This document shows, one piece after another, positions 15,087 to 23,839 of a DNA stretch of 64,000 nt (within the stretch, counting starts at the first letter, position 1; every line of letters begins with the position of its first letter). The stretch is from WGMI01 sp041739275. Lineage in GTDB: Bacteria > Bacteroidota > Bacteroidia > Flavobacteriales > Schleiferiaceae. Under the pieces are notes generated by a model. The model did not search any database and was not told where the DNA came from. It saw nothing but the letters and a program-made list of their open reading frames with translations. Made by a program: the position numbers and the translations under genes. The DNA lies in assembly GCA_041739275.1 (NCBI GenBank), contig JBGSOF010000035.1, forward strand, positions 1 to 64,000. Reading direction: 5' to 3'.

Positions 15087-17192
15087 ATGACGCCGAGCGC
15101 GCTCGACACCCCGCTCAAGATGCTCGAAGGCATAGGCGCCGCAAAGGCCGATTTGCTTCGCGAGCAATTCGGACTCGAAACCTTCGAGGACTTGTTGCGC
15201 TTTTACCCGTTTCGACATGTCGATCGAAGTGTGCTGAACACCGTCGATCAAATTTCGGACGACACGGCAGAGGTGCAATTGCTTTTAAGAGTCGAGCCTC
15301 CACTCGAAAAAGGAGGTGGGCCGGCCAAGAGGTTGGTGTCTCGGGCGTCGGACTCAACGGGAAGCGTTCAACTGGTGTGGTTCAAGGGGCTGCAGTGGGT
15401 TCAGCGACAGTTTAAAGGCGGCGGGCGATTTTTAGTCTACGGCAAACCTCAGCTCTACGGCAGTGTTTGGAGTATTGCCCACCCCGAACTCGAATCAGTT
15501 CCCGAAGGGCAAATTCCGCGCTTGCCCGGGCTACAACCGGTGTATCACTCGGGCGAAAAGCTTCAAAACCGCGGGCTGGGGAGCACGGGAATCGCCCGCC
15601 TTGTTCGAACCACCTTGGCGCTCTGCGACCCGGAATTATCTGAGTTCTTGCCGCTCGATTGGTTGACGAAATTCGCTTGGCCCGACCGCAAAACGGCCCT
15701 CCGCACGCTGCATTTCCCGGCAAACCCCGAACAACTCCGCGCGGCGAGCGACCGAATCAAATTCGAAGAGCTCTTGCTGCTTCAGTTGCACATTCTCAGG
15801 CAAAAACAACTTCACCAAGAGCGCGTTCAAGGCTGGGCGCTCCCTGAGGTGGGCACTCATTTTCGGAAGTTTTACAGCGAGAATTTGCCGTTTGAACTCA
15901 CCGATGCTCAAAAGCGCGTGGTGAAAGAAATTCGAACCGACACCCGCTTGGGGCAGCACATGAATCGGCTGGTTCAGGGCGATGTAGGCTCAGGAAAGAC
16001 GGTCGTCGCATTGCTCGCCATGCTCCTTGCTTGGGACAACGGCCTGCAGTCGTGCTTGATGGCCCCGACCGAAATCCTCGCGAAACAGCACCACCGAAGC
16101 CTGGCCGAGCTTCTCGAAGGAACGGCCATTGAATGTGGCTTGCTCACAGGCAGTGTAAAAAATGCCGAGCGCAAGCCGGTCGAAGAAGCGTTGCTCGAAG
16201 GCCGTTTGCCTTTTGTTGTAGGCACCCACGCCTTGCTCGAAGACCGCGTGCAGTTTCGGTCTCTCGGCTTGGCGGTGATCGACGAACAGCATCGATTTGG
16301 CGTAGAGCAACGCGCAAAGCTCTGGGCCAAGAACAGCCCCCCGCCGCATATTTTGGTGATGACCGCGACCCCGATTCCGCGCACCCTCGCCATGACCGTT
16401 CACGGGGATCTCGACCTTTCGGTGATCGACCAACTCCCCCCGGGGCGAAAGAAAATCGAAACGGTTCATTATCGCGAATCTCAAAGGCTCAAAGTCTGGG
16501 GCTTTTTGCGCGACCAACTGCGTTCGGGGCGACAAGCGTACATCATATACCCCTTGATCGAAGAAAGTGAAACCCTTGATTACAAAGACTTAATGAGTGG
16601 CTTCGAGTCGTTGCTCGTCGAGTTTCCGCGCCCTGACTTTGAAATAGCACTCGTCCATGGCCGTCAAAAAGCCGAGGAAAAAGACGAATTCATGCGGAGG
16701 TTCGAAACGGGCATATGTCAGATTATGGTCGCCACCACGGTGGTCGAAGTCGGGGTAAACGTGCCCAATGCCACGGTGATGATTATCGAAAATGCCGAAC
16801 GCTTCGGGCTCGCTCAACTCCATCAGCTCAGAGGGCGGGTAGGTCGAGGCGCGGAGCAGAGCTATTGTATTTTGATGACAGGAGACAAACTCAGCAAAGA
16901 ATCGAAGGCGCGTCTCGAAACCATGGTGATGACCAACGACGGCTTCAAGATTGCCGAAATGGACCTCAAGCTCCGGGGCCCCGGAGACCTGCTGGGCACC
17001 CAACAAAGCGGGCTCATGGAACTCAAGCTGGCCAATCTCGGTGAAGACGCAGAGCTGGTCGGTCTTGCGCGCAGAGCGGCCGAACACCTGCTCTCGACCG
17101 ACCCTGAATTGGAGAAAGCGGAGCACCTCGATTTGCGAGAAATGGTCGAAAGGAGATATGCCAAAAAGAAAGCCTGGGGCAGAATCGGCTGA
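15087..17192 (+). CDS. recG: ATP-dependent DNA helicase RecG
   Basis: A 701-residue superfamily 2 helicase that reverses stalled replication forks and processes branched DNA. The N-terminal wedge domain begins with LKMLEGIGAAKADLL and holds an OB-fold. The helicase core shows Walker A GDVGSGKT (298-305), DEQH box DEQHRFG (from 399), motif III MTATPIPRTLA and motif VI QLRGRVGRG. The C-terminal region GPGDLLGTQQSG is RecG-specific. Length is close to the roughly 690-residue norm. The ATG at 15087 is preferred to a frame opening at 15018. It diverges from the M1 peptidase across 57 bp. Confidence 0.97.
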   Translation: MTPSALDTPLKMLEGIGAAKADLLREQFGLETFEDLLRFYPFRHVDRSVLNTVDQISDDTAEVQLLLRVEPPLEKGGGPAKRLVSRASDSTGSVQLVWFKGLQWVQRQFKGGGRFLVYGKPQLYGSVWSIAHPELESVPEGQIPRLPGLQPVYHSGEKLQNRGLGSTGIARLVRTTLALCDPELSEFLPLDWLTKFAWPDRKTALRTLHFPANPEQLRAASDRIKFEELLLLQLHILRQKQLHQERVQGWALPEVGTHFRKFYSENLPFELTDAQKRVVKEIRTDTRLGQHMNRLVQGDVGSGKTVVALLAMLLAWDNGLQSCLMAPTEILAKQHHRSLAELLEGTAIECGLLTGSVKNAERKPVEEALLEGRLPFVVGTHALLEDRVQFRSLGLAVIDEQHRFGVEQRAKLWAKNSPPPHILVMTATPIPRTLAMTVHGDLDLSVIDQLPPGRKKIETVHYRESQRLKVWGFLRDQLRSGRQAYIIYPLIEESETLDYKDLMSGFESLLVEFPRPDFEIALVHGRQKAEEKDEFMRRFETGICQIMVATTVVEVGVNVPNATVMIIENAERFGLAQLHQLRGRVGRGAEQSYCILMTGDKLSKESKARLETMVMTNDGFKIAEMDLKLRGPGDLLGTQQSGLMELKLANLGEDAELVGLARRAAEHLLSTDPELEKAEHLDLREMVERRYAKKKAWGRIG

Positions 17193-17232
17193 ACCCTTGC
17201 CAGAATCTATTTTTGGGCAAGGCTAACTCAAT

Positions 17233-17835
17233 TTGAAAACCCGCCCTTTTCGAAGAATCCGTTTGAGCCACTTCAAGTTTAAGCGGCAAGGCGGTTATGG
17301 ATTTCTTCAAGCAAATTTGATTCGCTTTGTCGGCGCTTTGCTCTTGTTTGCCCTGGCCGTCATTGCGCTCTTCAGCTTCCTCGTCGACCGCTCAGCGCTC
17401 GAACTCTGGATCGACACCCATCTAAGTCCTTTTTGGTTGCTCGGAACCCTTTTTATTTCGGAGGCCATCACAGGCATTCTCCCCCCGGATCTGTACATTC
17501 TCGCGGTGGGTTCGTATGCAAATCCTTGGTTTTGGGTGTTTCTCCTGGCACTCGCATCTTATCTCGGGGGTATTTGCGCCTATTTTATCGGGACTCGATT
17601 GGGAGACTTGCCTCGAATTCACCGATGGATCACGGGCAGTTATGCCGAACAATTCAGTCAGATTCGAAAATACGGAGGGCTTTTGGTTGTGCTGGCTGCA
17701 CTGACGCCTCTGCCCTACAGCCCGGTGAGCACGGTGGCAGGCGCCGTAGACTTTCCGTTCAAGCTCTATTTGTTGTACGGACTCAGCCGATTCGCTCGTT
17801 TCTTTTTGTACGCTTGGGTAATCTATTCCGTTTGA
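17233..17835 (+). CDS. VTT/DedA-family membrane protein
   Basis: A 200-residue inner-membrane protein. It has an N-terminal span (about 30-50), a re-entrant-type segment, and the VTT (SNARE-associated/DedA) features FGTRLGD-like (FIGTRLGD) and ALTPLPYSPVSTVAGAVDFP near residue 160. DedA-family proteins flip polyprenyl phosphate or phospholipids in other bacteria; which activity applies here cannot be told. No ATG suits; the frame begins with TTG at 17233, 40 nt after recG, so the start is less certain. It may be cotranscribed with recG. Confidence 0.75.
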   Translation: MKTRPFRRIRLSHFKFKRQGGYGFLQANLIRFVGALLLFALAVIALFSFLVDRSALELWIDTHLSPFWLLGTLFISEAITGILPPDLYILAVGSYANPWFWVFLLALASYLGGICAYFIGTRLGDLPRIHRWITGSYAEQFSQIRKYGGLLVVLAALTPLPYSPVSTVAGAVDFPFKLYLLYGLSRFARFFLYAWVIYSV

Positions 17836-17911
17836 ATCCCCTTGCTCGACCTCTTCCCCCCATTCAGCATTCAAATTGCGCGGTGAATCTCGGGCTTAGA
17901 ATTCTGGAAAT

Positions 17912-19231
17912 ATGAGCAGAACCAAAGCTCCATTGAGGGTTTTCAAGTTTGGCGGAGCCTCGATTCGCGACGCGCGGGGCATTGTGAACCTCGGCGACAT
18001 CGCTAAGCGCCTTGGAGGCCCCAGACTTCTGCTCGTGGTTTCGGCTGCGGGCAAGGCGACCAATGCGTTCGAGCGCTTCTTGGAGCTTCGATTGAACGGA
18101 CAAGACGAAGAAGCCAAATCGGTCTTCGACGAGATCGTCGAAACCCACGCGCACATCGCCCGCGAACTCGAAAAAAACACATCTAAAGGCGCTTCGAATC
18201 AAACTCAGGCTCTTTCGGTTTTCGAAAAAATCCAGCCCGTTCTCGACAAAGTTCGCCTGACTTGTTTTTCGCCTCTAGACGGATCGTATGCGCGTCAATA
18301 CGATCGAATCGTCGGTTGCGGAGAGCTTTTGTCGAATGCCTTGGTGGCCGCTTACCTCGAAAGTGCCCTCGGTGCGGTGAGCCTTCTCGATGCCTACAAG
18401 CTCTTTCGGACGGACTCCAATCACCGCCAGGCTCGAATCGATTGGGAAACGACCCGGCAACTGCTCCGAGATGCGTGCGCAGAAGAAGGCCTGTACGTTT
18501 TGCCCGGTTTTATCGGCGCCGATTCTTCAGGCACTCCGACGACTTTGGGTCGAGAGGGCTCCGATTATACCGCTTCGGCGGCGGCTTATTTGCTCGGAGC
18601 CGATTCCGTGACGATTTGGAAGGACGTTCCGGGGGTGATGAGCGGCGATCCGAAAGTCTTTCCCGAGGTTCGGCCCATCCGCCGTATGAGCTACGAAGAA
18701 GCGATTGAACTGGCCTATTACGGTGCTTCCGTCATCCACCCCAAAGCCATTCAACCGGTTAAAAAAGCGGGAATTCCGCTGTTGGTCAAGAGCTTTGTTG
18801 AACCCGATGCCGAGGGCAGTCGCATCGACGCCTTGCCGGGTATGGAGCCTCAAACGGTTTGTTTCATTCGAAGCGATCGACAAAGCTTGATTCAACTCGC
18901 CACCCGAGAATTGAGTTTTGTGGCCGAAGACCATTTAATCCGAATTTATGGCTGTTTTCACCGCCATGGAATTCGCGTCAACCTCAGCCAGTTGTCTGCG
19001 ACCCGAGCCTCATTCTGTTTTCAATCAGACCCGAGAATCGAAGGCGCTTTGCTCGTAGAACTCTCCGAATCTTTTGATGTGGAGCATCGCAAAGGGCTCT
19101 CACTGTTCACCGCACTGCACCATACCCCTGAGGCGATCTCTTATTTGCGCAGCCGTGGGCAGGTCATCATCGAACAGAGCTTTCCGAGTGGATTCAGGGT
19201 GGTCGTCGACGAAAACACCCGAGCTTCTTAG
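17912..19231 (+). CDS. lysC: Aspartate kinase
   Basis: A 439-residue monofunctional aspartokinase that phosphorylates aspartate, the first step to lysine, threonine and methionine. Key segments are KFGGASI near the N-terminus, FSPLDGSYARQYDRIVGCGELLS, GREGSDYTA for aspartate/ATP binding, and VTIWKDVPGVMSGDP. The C-terminal 140 residues are the ACT regulatory region, so lysine or threonine feedback is likely. The nucleotide loop reads KFGGAS rather than the commoner KFGGTS. No lysine riboswitch is evident in the 76-nt upstream gap. Confidence 0.93.
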   Translation: MSRTKAPLRVFKFGGASIRDARGIVNLGDIAKRLGGPRLLLVVSAAGKATNAFERFLELRLNGQDEEAKSVFDEIVETHAHIARELEKNTSKGASNQTQALSVFEKIQPVLDKVRLTCFSPLDGSYARQYDRIVGCGELLSNALVAAYLESALGAVSLLDAYKLFRTDSNHRQARIDWETTRQLLRDACAEEGLYVLPGFIGADSSGTPTTLGREGSDYTASAAAYLLGADSVTIWKDVPGVMSGDPKVFPEVRPIRRMSYEEAIELAYYGASVIHPKAIQPVKKAGIPLLVKSFVEPDAEGSRIDALPGMEPQTVCFIRSDRQSLIQLATRELSFVAEDHLIRIYGCFHRHGIRVNLSQLSATRASFCFQSDPRIEGALLVELSESFDVEHRKGLSLFTALHHTPEAISYLRSRGQVIIEQSFPSGFRVVVDENTRAS

Positions 19232-19321
19232 CGGCGCTCCGGGCTCAGGCGCAATTCTCTTCGCAGGCTTTGGGGAATAGGCTAGAGCAGTTCCCAAAAA
19301 AACAGAGAGACCGAGCTACGT

Positions 19322-19337
19322 CGGGGTATTTTCCCCG
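19322..19337. terminator. Weak hairpin between lysC and gltA
   Basis: CGGGG (19322-19326), loop TATTTT, CCCCG (19333-19337) in the 145-bp gap between the convergent lysC and gltA. Neither strand has a good T-run directly after it (GCGTTTT on plus), so a role as terminator is tentative. Confidence 0.3.
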
Positions 19338-19376
19338 CGTTTTGCCCGGTCCGATCCGCAGCCTTTGATCGATCGA

Positions 19377-20687
19377 TTAATTTTTGACCCCGAGCTGCTT
19401 TTTCAAGGCTTCTGTAGTGGTCGAACCCGGGCGCTCGAGTGGCATTCCATGCACGCGGTCCCAAATAAGGCTTGCCATGGTGCCCAGAGATCGAGATACG
19501 CCAAAGAGCACTGTGTAAAAATCGTATTCGGTCAGGCCGTAGTGCATCAATAGCTGTCCGCTGTGGGCATCTACGTTTGGCCAAGGATTTTTAACCTTGC
19601 CCGTCTGCTCGAGAATGTCGGGAACCACTTCAAAAATGCGGCTCACGATCAAGAACATCTCGTCGTGGGGCATGTGCTTGAGCGCAAATTCGCGCTGAGC
19701 GGTATACCGAGGGTCGGTCTTGCGGAGAACTGCATGTCCGAAGCCCGGGATCACGCGGCCCTCAGACAAAGTCTTGCGGCAATAACTCGCAATTTGCTCC
19801 TTGCTCGGCAACCCTCCACCCAGTTCTTTGCGCATGTCGAGAATCCAGCGAATCACTTCTTGGTTGGCCAAGCCGTGCAATGGACCCGCAAGACCCGCCA
19901 TACCCGCGGTGAACGAAAAATACGCGTCACTGAGGGCACTTCCCACCAAATGAATGGCATGTGCCGAAACGTTTCCGCCCTCGTGGTCGGCGTGAATGGT
20001 CATATAGAGGCGCATCAACTCTTTGAAGCCCTCGTTTTCAAAACCGAGCATGTGCGCAAAGTTGCCCGACCAATCGAGCTTGGGATCGGGTTCGATGTGG
20101 TCGCTGTCGTGGTAGGTCCGGCGATAGATGTACGCGGCAATCCTCGGCAGGCGTGCAATCAAGTTCATGGCGTCTTCGAACATCGGCATCCAGTATTCAT
20201 TCTTGCCGATGCCCGCGCGATAGTCTTTTTGGAATTCAGATTCCGTTCTCGATGCAATAATGCCCGCGATGAACTGGGTCATGGGGTGCGCGTGAATCGG
20301 AAGTGCGTCGATCACCCTGAAAACGTGGGTCGGCACCACGCTGCGACGCGCCCAGTTGTTGCTCATTCTCCGCACGTCGTCGTCGGTCGGAATCTCGTTG
20401 AAGAGCATCAAGTGAAAGATTCCCTCGGGTAGGGGTTCCTCGCCTCCCGGGTACTTTGGAAGTTTATCGCGCAGTTCGGGAATGCTGTATCCTCTAAATC
20501 GAATGCCTTCTTCGTTGTCGAGTTTCGAAGTCTCCGTGATCAGCGCCAACATTCCGCGCATTCCCTGGTACACCTGAGCCACGGTGATTTCGCCCAGTTT
20601 TTCGTCTCCAAAGGCCGCGACAAAGTCCCTGACCTCTTTGACCGAAGGCTCGATGATTTCTGAAAACTTTTCTTTGATCTTATCCAT
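19377..20687 (-). CDS. gltA: Citrate (Si)-synthase, eukaryote-like type
   Basis: A 436-residue citrate synthase that condenses oxaloacetate and acetyl-CoA at the entry of the TCA cycle. It follows the mitochondrial-type pattern rather than the E. coli type: HADHEGGNVSAHA, GPLHGLANQE with a catalytic His, PGFGHAVLRKTDPRY with the second His, and the Asp in VDAHSG. The N-terminus MDKIKEKFSEII is helical and has no targeting signal. It lies 29 nt downstream of eno on the same strand, probably in one transcript with carA-eno. Confidence 0.95.
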   Translation of the reverse strand: MDKIKEKFSEIIEPSVKEVRDFVAAFGDEKLGEITVAQVYQGMRGMLALITETSKLDNEEGIRFRGYSIPELRDKLPKYPGGEEPLPEGIFHLMLFNEIPTDDDVRRMSNNWARRSVVPTHVFRVIDALPIHAHPMTQFIAGIIASRTESEFQKDYRAGIGKNEYWMPMFEDAMNLIARLPRIAAYIYRRTYHDSDHIEPDPKLDWSGNFAHMLGFENEGFKELMRLYMTIHADHEGGNVSAHAIHLVGSALSDAYFSFTAGMAGLAGPLHGLANQEVIRWILDMRKELGGGLPSKEQIASYCRKTLSEGRVIPGFGHAVLRKTDPRYTAQREFALKHMPHDEMFLIVSRIFEVVPDILEQTGKVKNPWPNVDAHSGQLLMHYGLTEYDFYTVLFGVSRSLGTMASLIWDRVHGMPLERPGSTTTEALKKQLGVKN

Positions 20688-20716
20688 GATGCTTGGTCTG
20701 CTTTTGTGTGCTGTGA

Positions 20717-22006
20717 TTATTTCAAAAACCGAAGCGAGCGGCCGGGGAAAACACCAACCTCGCCGAGCTGTTCTTCGATGCGGAGCAATTGGTTGTACTT
20801 GGCCATGCGGTCTGATCTCGAGGCCGAACCTGTTTTGATTTGACCGGTGTTAAACGCGACAGCCAAATCGGCAATGGTGCTGTCTTCTGTTTCGCCCGAG
20901 CGGTGGCTCATCACGCAGGTGTAGCCGCTGCGGTGCGCCAAGTTGACGGTGTTCATGGTCTCGGTCAAGGTTCCGATTTGATTGACCTTCACCAAAACAC
21001 TATTCGCCACTTTCTGTTCGATCCCCATCTTGAGTCGGTCGACATTGGTGACAAACAGATCGTCGCCGACGAGCTGAATTTTATCGCCCAAGACCGACGT
21101 CAAATGGGCCCAACCCGACCAGTCGTCTTCGTGCAAACCATCTTCGATGCTGGCAATGGGATACCGCTTGGCCCAATCGCTCCAATAGGCCACCATTTCG
21201 TCGGAGGTCATTTCGCGCTTGTCGCTCTTTTTGAAGATGTAGCGCTTTTTGTGTTCATCGTAGAATTCGCTGGCCGCGGCGTCCATGGCAATCCAAATGT
21301 CCTCGCCCGGACGGTAACCCGCCTGCTCTATCGCTTTCAAGACCAGCTCAATGGCCTCTTCATTCGAACCGATATTCGGAGCAAAGCCACCCTCGTCTCC
21401 GACATTGGTCGAGTAGCCTTTGTCCTTGAGTACTTTTTTGAGGTGGTGAAATACTTCTGTCCCCATTCGAAGAGACTCTTCAAAGCTCGCAGCCCCGAAC
21501 GGCATCACCATAAACTCCTGAAAGTCTATGCTGTTGTCGGCATGAGAGCCTCCGTTCAAGATGTTCATCATCGGCACGGGCAAAGTGCGGGCGCCCATTC
21601 CGCCGATGTAATGGTAAAGACTTTGGTTGGTGTGCTGCGCGGCGGCTTTGGCCACGGCCATAGAAACGGCAAGTATGGCGTTGGCTCCCAAATTTTTCTT
21701 ATTCGCACTCCCGTCAATTTGAATCATGCGGTCGTCTATGGCGATCTGATCGGTCACCTCCATGCCAATAATTTCCTCGGCAATGGCCTCGTTCACGTTG
21801 CGCACGGCTTTGAGCACCCCTTTCCCGAGATAATGACCCGGGTCTTGGTCTCTGAGTTCAACGGCTTCGTGTATGCCTGTCGACGCACCGCTCGGAACCG
21901 CGGCTCGGCCGAACGAGCCATCGTCGCACAGCACGTCGACTTCAACAGTAGGGTTGCCTCTTGAATCGAGGATTTGGCGCGCGTGGATCAGGCTGATATA
22001 AGACAT
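20717..22006 (-). CDS. eno: Enolase
   Basis: A 429-residue glycolytic enzyme that interconverts 2-phosphoglycerate and phosphoenolpyruvate. Landmarks are RQILDSRGNPTVEVDV and SGASTGIHEAVELRD at the N-terminus, NGGSHADNSIDFQEFM, the DEGGFAPN segment, and the signature VLVKVNQIGTLTE followed by SHRSGETEDSTIADLAV. The length fits the octameric/dimeric bacterial type. It starts 10 nt after the carA stop. Confidence 0.98.
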   Translation of the reverse strand: MSYISLIHARQILDSRGNPTVEVDVLCDDGSFGRAAVPSGASTGIHEAVELRDQDPGHYLGKGVLKAVRNVNEAIAEEIIGMEVTDQIAIDDRMIQIDGSANKKNLGANAILAVSMAVAKAAAQHTNQSLYHYIGGMGARTLPVPMMNILNGGSHADNSIDFQEFMVMPFGAASFEESLRMGTEVFHHLKKVLKDKGYSTNVGDEGGFAPNIGSNEEAIELVLKAIEQAGYRPGEDIWIAMDAAASEFYDEHKKRYIFKKSDKREMTSDEMVAYWSDWAKRYPIASIEDGLHEDDWSGWAHLTSVLGDKIQLVGDDLFVTNVDRLKMGIEQKVANSVLVKVNQIGTLTETMNTVNLAHRSGYTCVMSHRSGETEDSTIADLAVAFNTGQIKTGSASRSDRMAKYNQLLRIEEQLGEVGVFPGRSLRFLK

Positions 22007-22016
22007 GGTGTAGAAT

Positions 22017-23108
22017 TCAAGCTTTGGGGTGAATCGACTCGATGAAACGGTCGAAAAGATAGCGCGAATCGCGGGGTCCGGGACCGGCTTCGGGATGATA
22101 TTGTACAGAAAACACAGGGCGATGGCGCATTCGAATTCCGGCCACGCTGTCGTCGTTCAAATGGCGGTGCGTTAAAATGAGGTCTTCGTTTTGATCGAGA
22201 CTCGTTTGATCTACCACAAACCCGTGATTTTGAGAAGTGATCTCGCACTTGCCCGTTTCTAGATTCAGCACCGGATGGTTGATTCCCCTATGGCCATGGT
22301 GCATTTTAGAGGTCTTCAAACCATTGGCCAGAGCGAGGAGTTGATGCCCCAAACAGATTCCAAAAACAGCTTTGTCGAGGGCGAGAATTTCGCGAACTCG
22401 CCGGACGCTCTCGGTCATGGCTGCGGGGTCTCCGGGACCGTTGCTGAGAAAATACCCGCTCGGCCGCCACGCTTCCATTTCGTCCACCGAAGCGTTCATC
22501 GGGAAAACTTTGAGAAAAGCCCCTCTCGCAACGAGTTGTCTCAAAATGGATTGCTTCACTCCAAAGTCGACCACTGCAATCCGAATCTCCGAATCAGGCG
22601 CACCCAATTCGTAGGCTCGCGCCGTACTGACCTTTGACGAAAGTTCGAGCCCTTCCATCGAAGGTGCTTCGCGAAGTCGTTCGCGGAGGAGATCGAGCTC
22701 GAGAATTTCGGTGCTGATGATGGCGTTCATCGAACCATGCTCGCGCAGATGCCGCACCAAGGCTCGGGTATCCACGCCTTGAATCGCAACTTTCCCCGCG
22801 CGGCTCAGCGCCTTGCCCAAGGTTTCGTCAGAGGCCGGACGAGAGGCGTAGGGACTGAACTCGCGACATACCAAACCCGAAATATGCACGAAATTCGACT
22901 CAGACTCTTCTTCTATCACCCCGTAATTCCCGATATGCGGGCTGGCCATGACGAGGATTTGGCCAAAGTAAGAGGGGTCTGTAAAGATCTCTTGGTAGCC
23001 CGTCATTCCGGTGTTAAAACACAATTCACCCCAAGAGGTGCCGTCGTTTCCGGTCGACGAACCGCGGAAAACGCTGCCGTCTTCGAGCAGCAGTATTGCA
23101 GGTTTCAT
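22017..23108 (-). CDS. carA: Carbamoyl-phosphate synthase small subunit
   Basis: A 363-residue glutaminase subunit that supplies ammonia to CarB for carbamoyl phosphate, used in pyrimidine and arginine synthesis. The N-terminal domain carries CFNTGMTGYQEI. The class I amidotransferase domain has the nucleophile in FGICLGHQLL and the catalytic His in VQYHPEAGPGP. I use the ATG at 23108 (MKPAILLLEDG); a frame extending to 23138 would run into the T-tract of the rplQ terminator. carB is not in the window. Confidence 0.95.
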   Translation of the reverse strand: MKPAILLLEDGSVFRGSSTGNDGTSWGELCFNTGMTGYQEIFTDPSYFGQILVMASPHIGNYGVIEEESESNFVHISGLVCREFSPYASRPASDETLGKALSRAGKVAIQGVDTRALVRHLREHGSMNAIISTEILELDLLRERLREAPSMEGLELSSKVSTARAYELGAPDSEIRIAVVDFGVKQSILRQLVARGAFLKVFPMNASVDEMEAWRPSGYFLSNGPGDPAAMTESVRRVREILALDKAVFGICLGHQLLALANGLKTSKMHHGHRGINHPVLNLETGKCEITSQNHGFVVDQTSLDQNEDLILTHRHLNDDSVAGIRMRHRPVFSVQYHPEAGPGPRDSRYLFDRFIESIHPKA

Positions 23109-23136
23109 CCGGTTTTCAAGCATGGTGCAAAACTCC

Positions 23137-23172
23137 AAAAAAAAGGGACGACATCGAAGCCGATGCCATCCC
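23137..23172 (-). terminator. Strong intrinsic terminator after rplQ
   Basis: On the minus strand GGGATGGCATCG pairs with CGATGTCGTCCC (12 bp including two G-U pairs) around the loop GCTT, followed by eight T (plus-strand A-run 23137-23144). It ends the ribosomal block, but the T-run stops only 28 nt before the carA start codon. Confidence 0.85.
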
Positions 23173-23200
23173 TAAGTTTAAATATTGATGCAGAGGTTTC

Positions 23201-23833
23201 TCAGGCATCCGCTTTTTCTTCGCTGTCTTGGGCGTCCGCTTTTGAATCAGAAGCGCTCTCTTCACTTGCGATCACTTCAGAGGCCGGAGCTTCCATTTCG
23301 GTCGAAGATTCTTCAGCGACTTCTACCACTTCAACCGCGCTCGACTCAAAGGCCGCAGCTTGAGCGGAAGAGGATGGGGCGGCCACCGGAGCAGCGCCTT
23401 CAGCCTTGGGCTTGGCAGATCCGCGACGGCTTCTCTTGGCCGCTGTTTTCTTCTCTTTGCTTCCGGTGTAGATCTCGTTGAAATCGACCAACTCGATCAT
23501 GCACATTTCGGCATTGTCCCCAAGGCGATTGCCCGTCTTGATGATTCGAGTGTATCCGCCCGGCCGTTCGCCGATCTTGGTCGACACTTCGCGAAACAGT
23601 TCAGAAACCGCCGTTTTGCTCTTCAAATAGCTGAAAATCACCCTGCGATTGTGCGTGCTGTCGTCTTTTGATTTGGTAATCAGGGGTTCGACATACTTGC
23701 GGAGTTCCTTGGCCTTAGCCACAGTGGTGTTGATCCGTTTGTGCTCGATCAGCGAACAAGCCATGTTCGCGAGCATCGCCTTGCGGTGCGCAGCGGTGCG
23801 CCCGAGGTGATTGTTCTTTTTGCCGTGTCTCAT
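23201..23833 (-). CDS. rplQ: 50S ribosomal protein L17, with acidic C-terminal tail
   Basis: Residues 1 to about 125 are a standard L17 (MRHGKKNNHLGRTAAHRKAM, then YTRIIKTGNRLGDNAEM), which binds 23S rRNA near the peptide exit tunnel. After a basic linker (KRSRRGSAKPK) comes an Ala/Ser/Glu-rich tail of about 70 residues with no clear fold; the protein is 210 residues against about 127 in E. coli. Such tails occur in Bacteroidota L17. It is the last gene of the block, 6 nt after rpoA. Confidence 0.97.
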   Translation of the reverse strand: MRHGKKNNHLGRTAAHRKAMLANMACSLIEHKRINTTVAKAKELRKYVEPLITKSKDDSTHNRRVIFSYLKSKTAVSELFREVSTKIGERPGGYTRIIKTGNRLGDNAEMCMIELVDFNEIYTGSKEKKTAAKRSRRGSAKPKAEGAAPVAAPSSSAQAAAFESSAVEVVEVAEESSTEMEAPASEVIASEESASDSKADAQDSEEKADA

Positions 23834-23839
23834 CTCTTC

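Noticed and set aside
15029..15278. Longer N-terminus of the M1 peptidase
   Set aside because: It would overlap recG on the other strand and put the signal peptide in mid-protein; ATG 15029 starts directly at the signal peptide.
17836..17911. Lysine riboswitch upstream of aspartate kinase
   Set aside because: The gap is 76 nt, too short for that riboswitch, and no matching structure was seen.
20840..21964. 374-residue plus-strand frame opposite eno
   Set aside because: Wholly antisense to enolase and not family-like.
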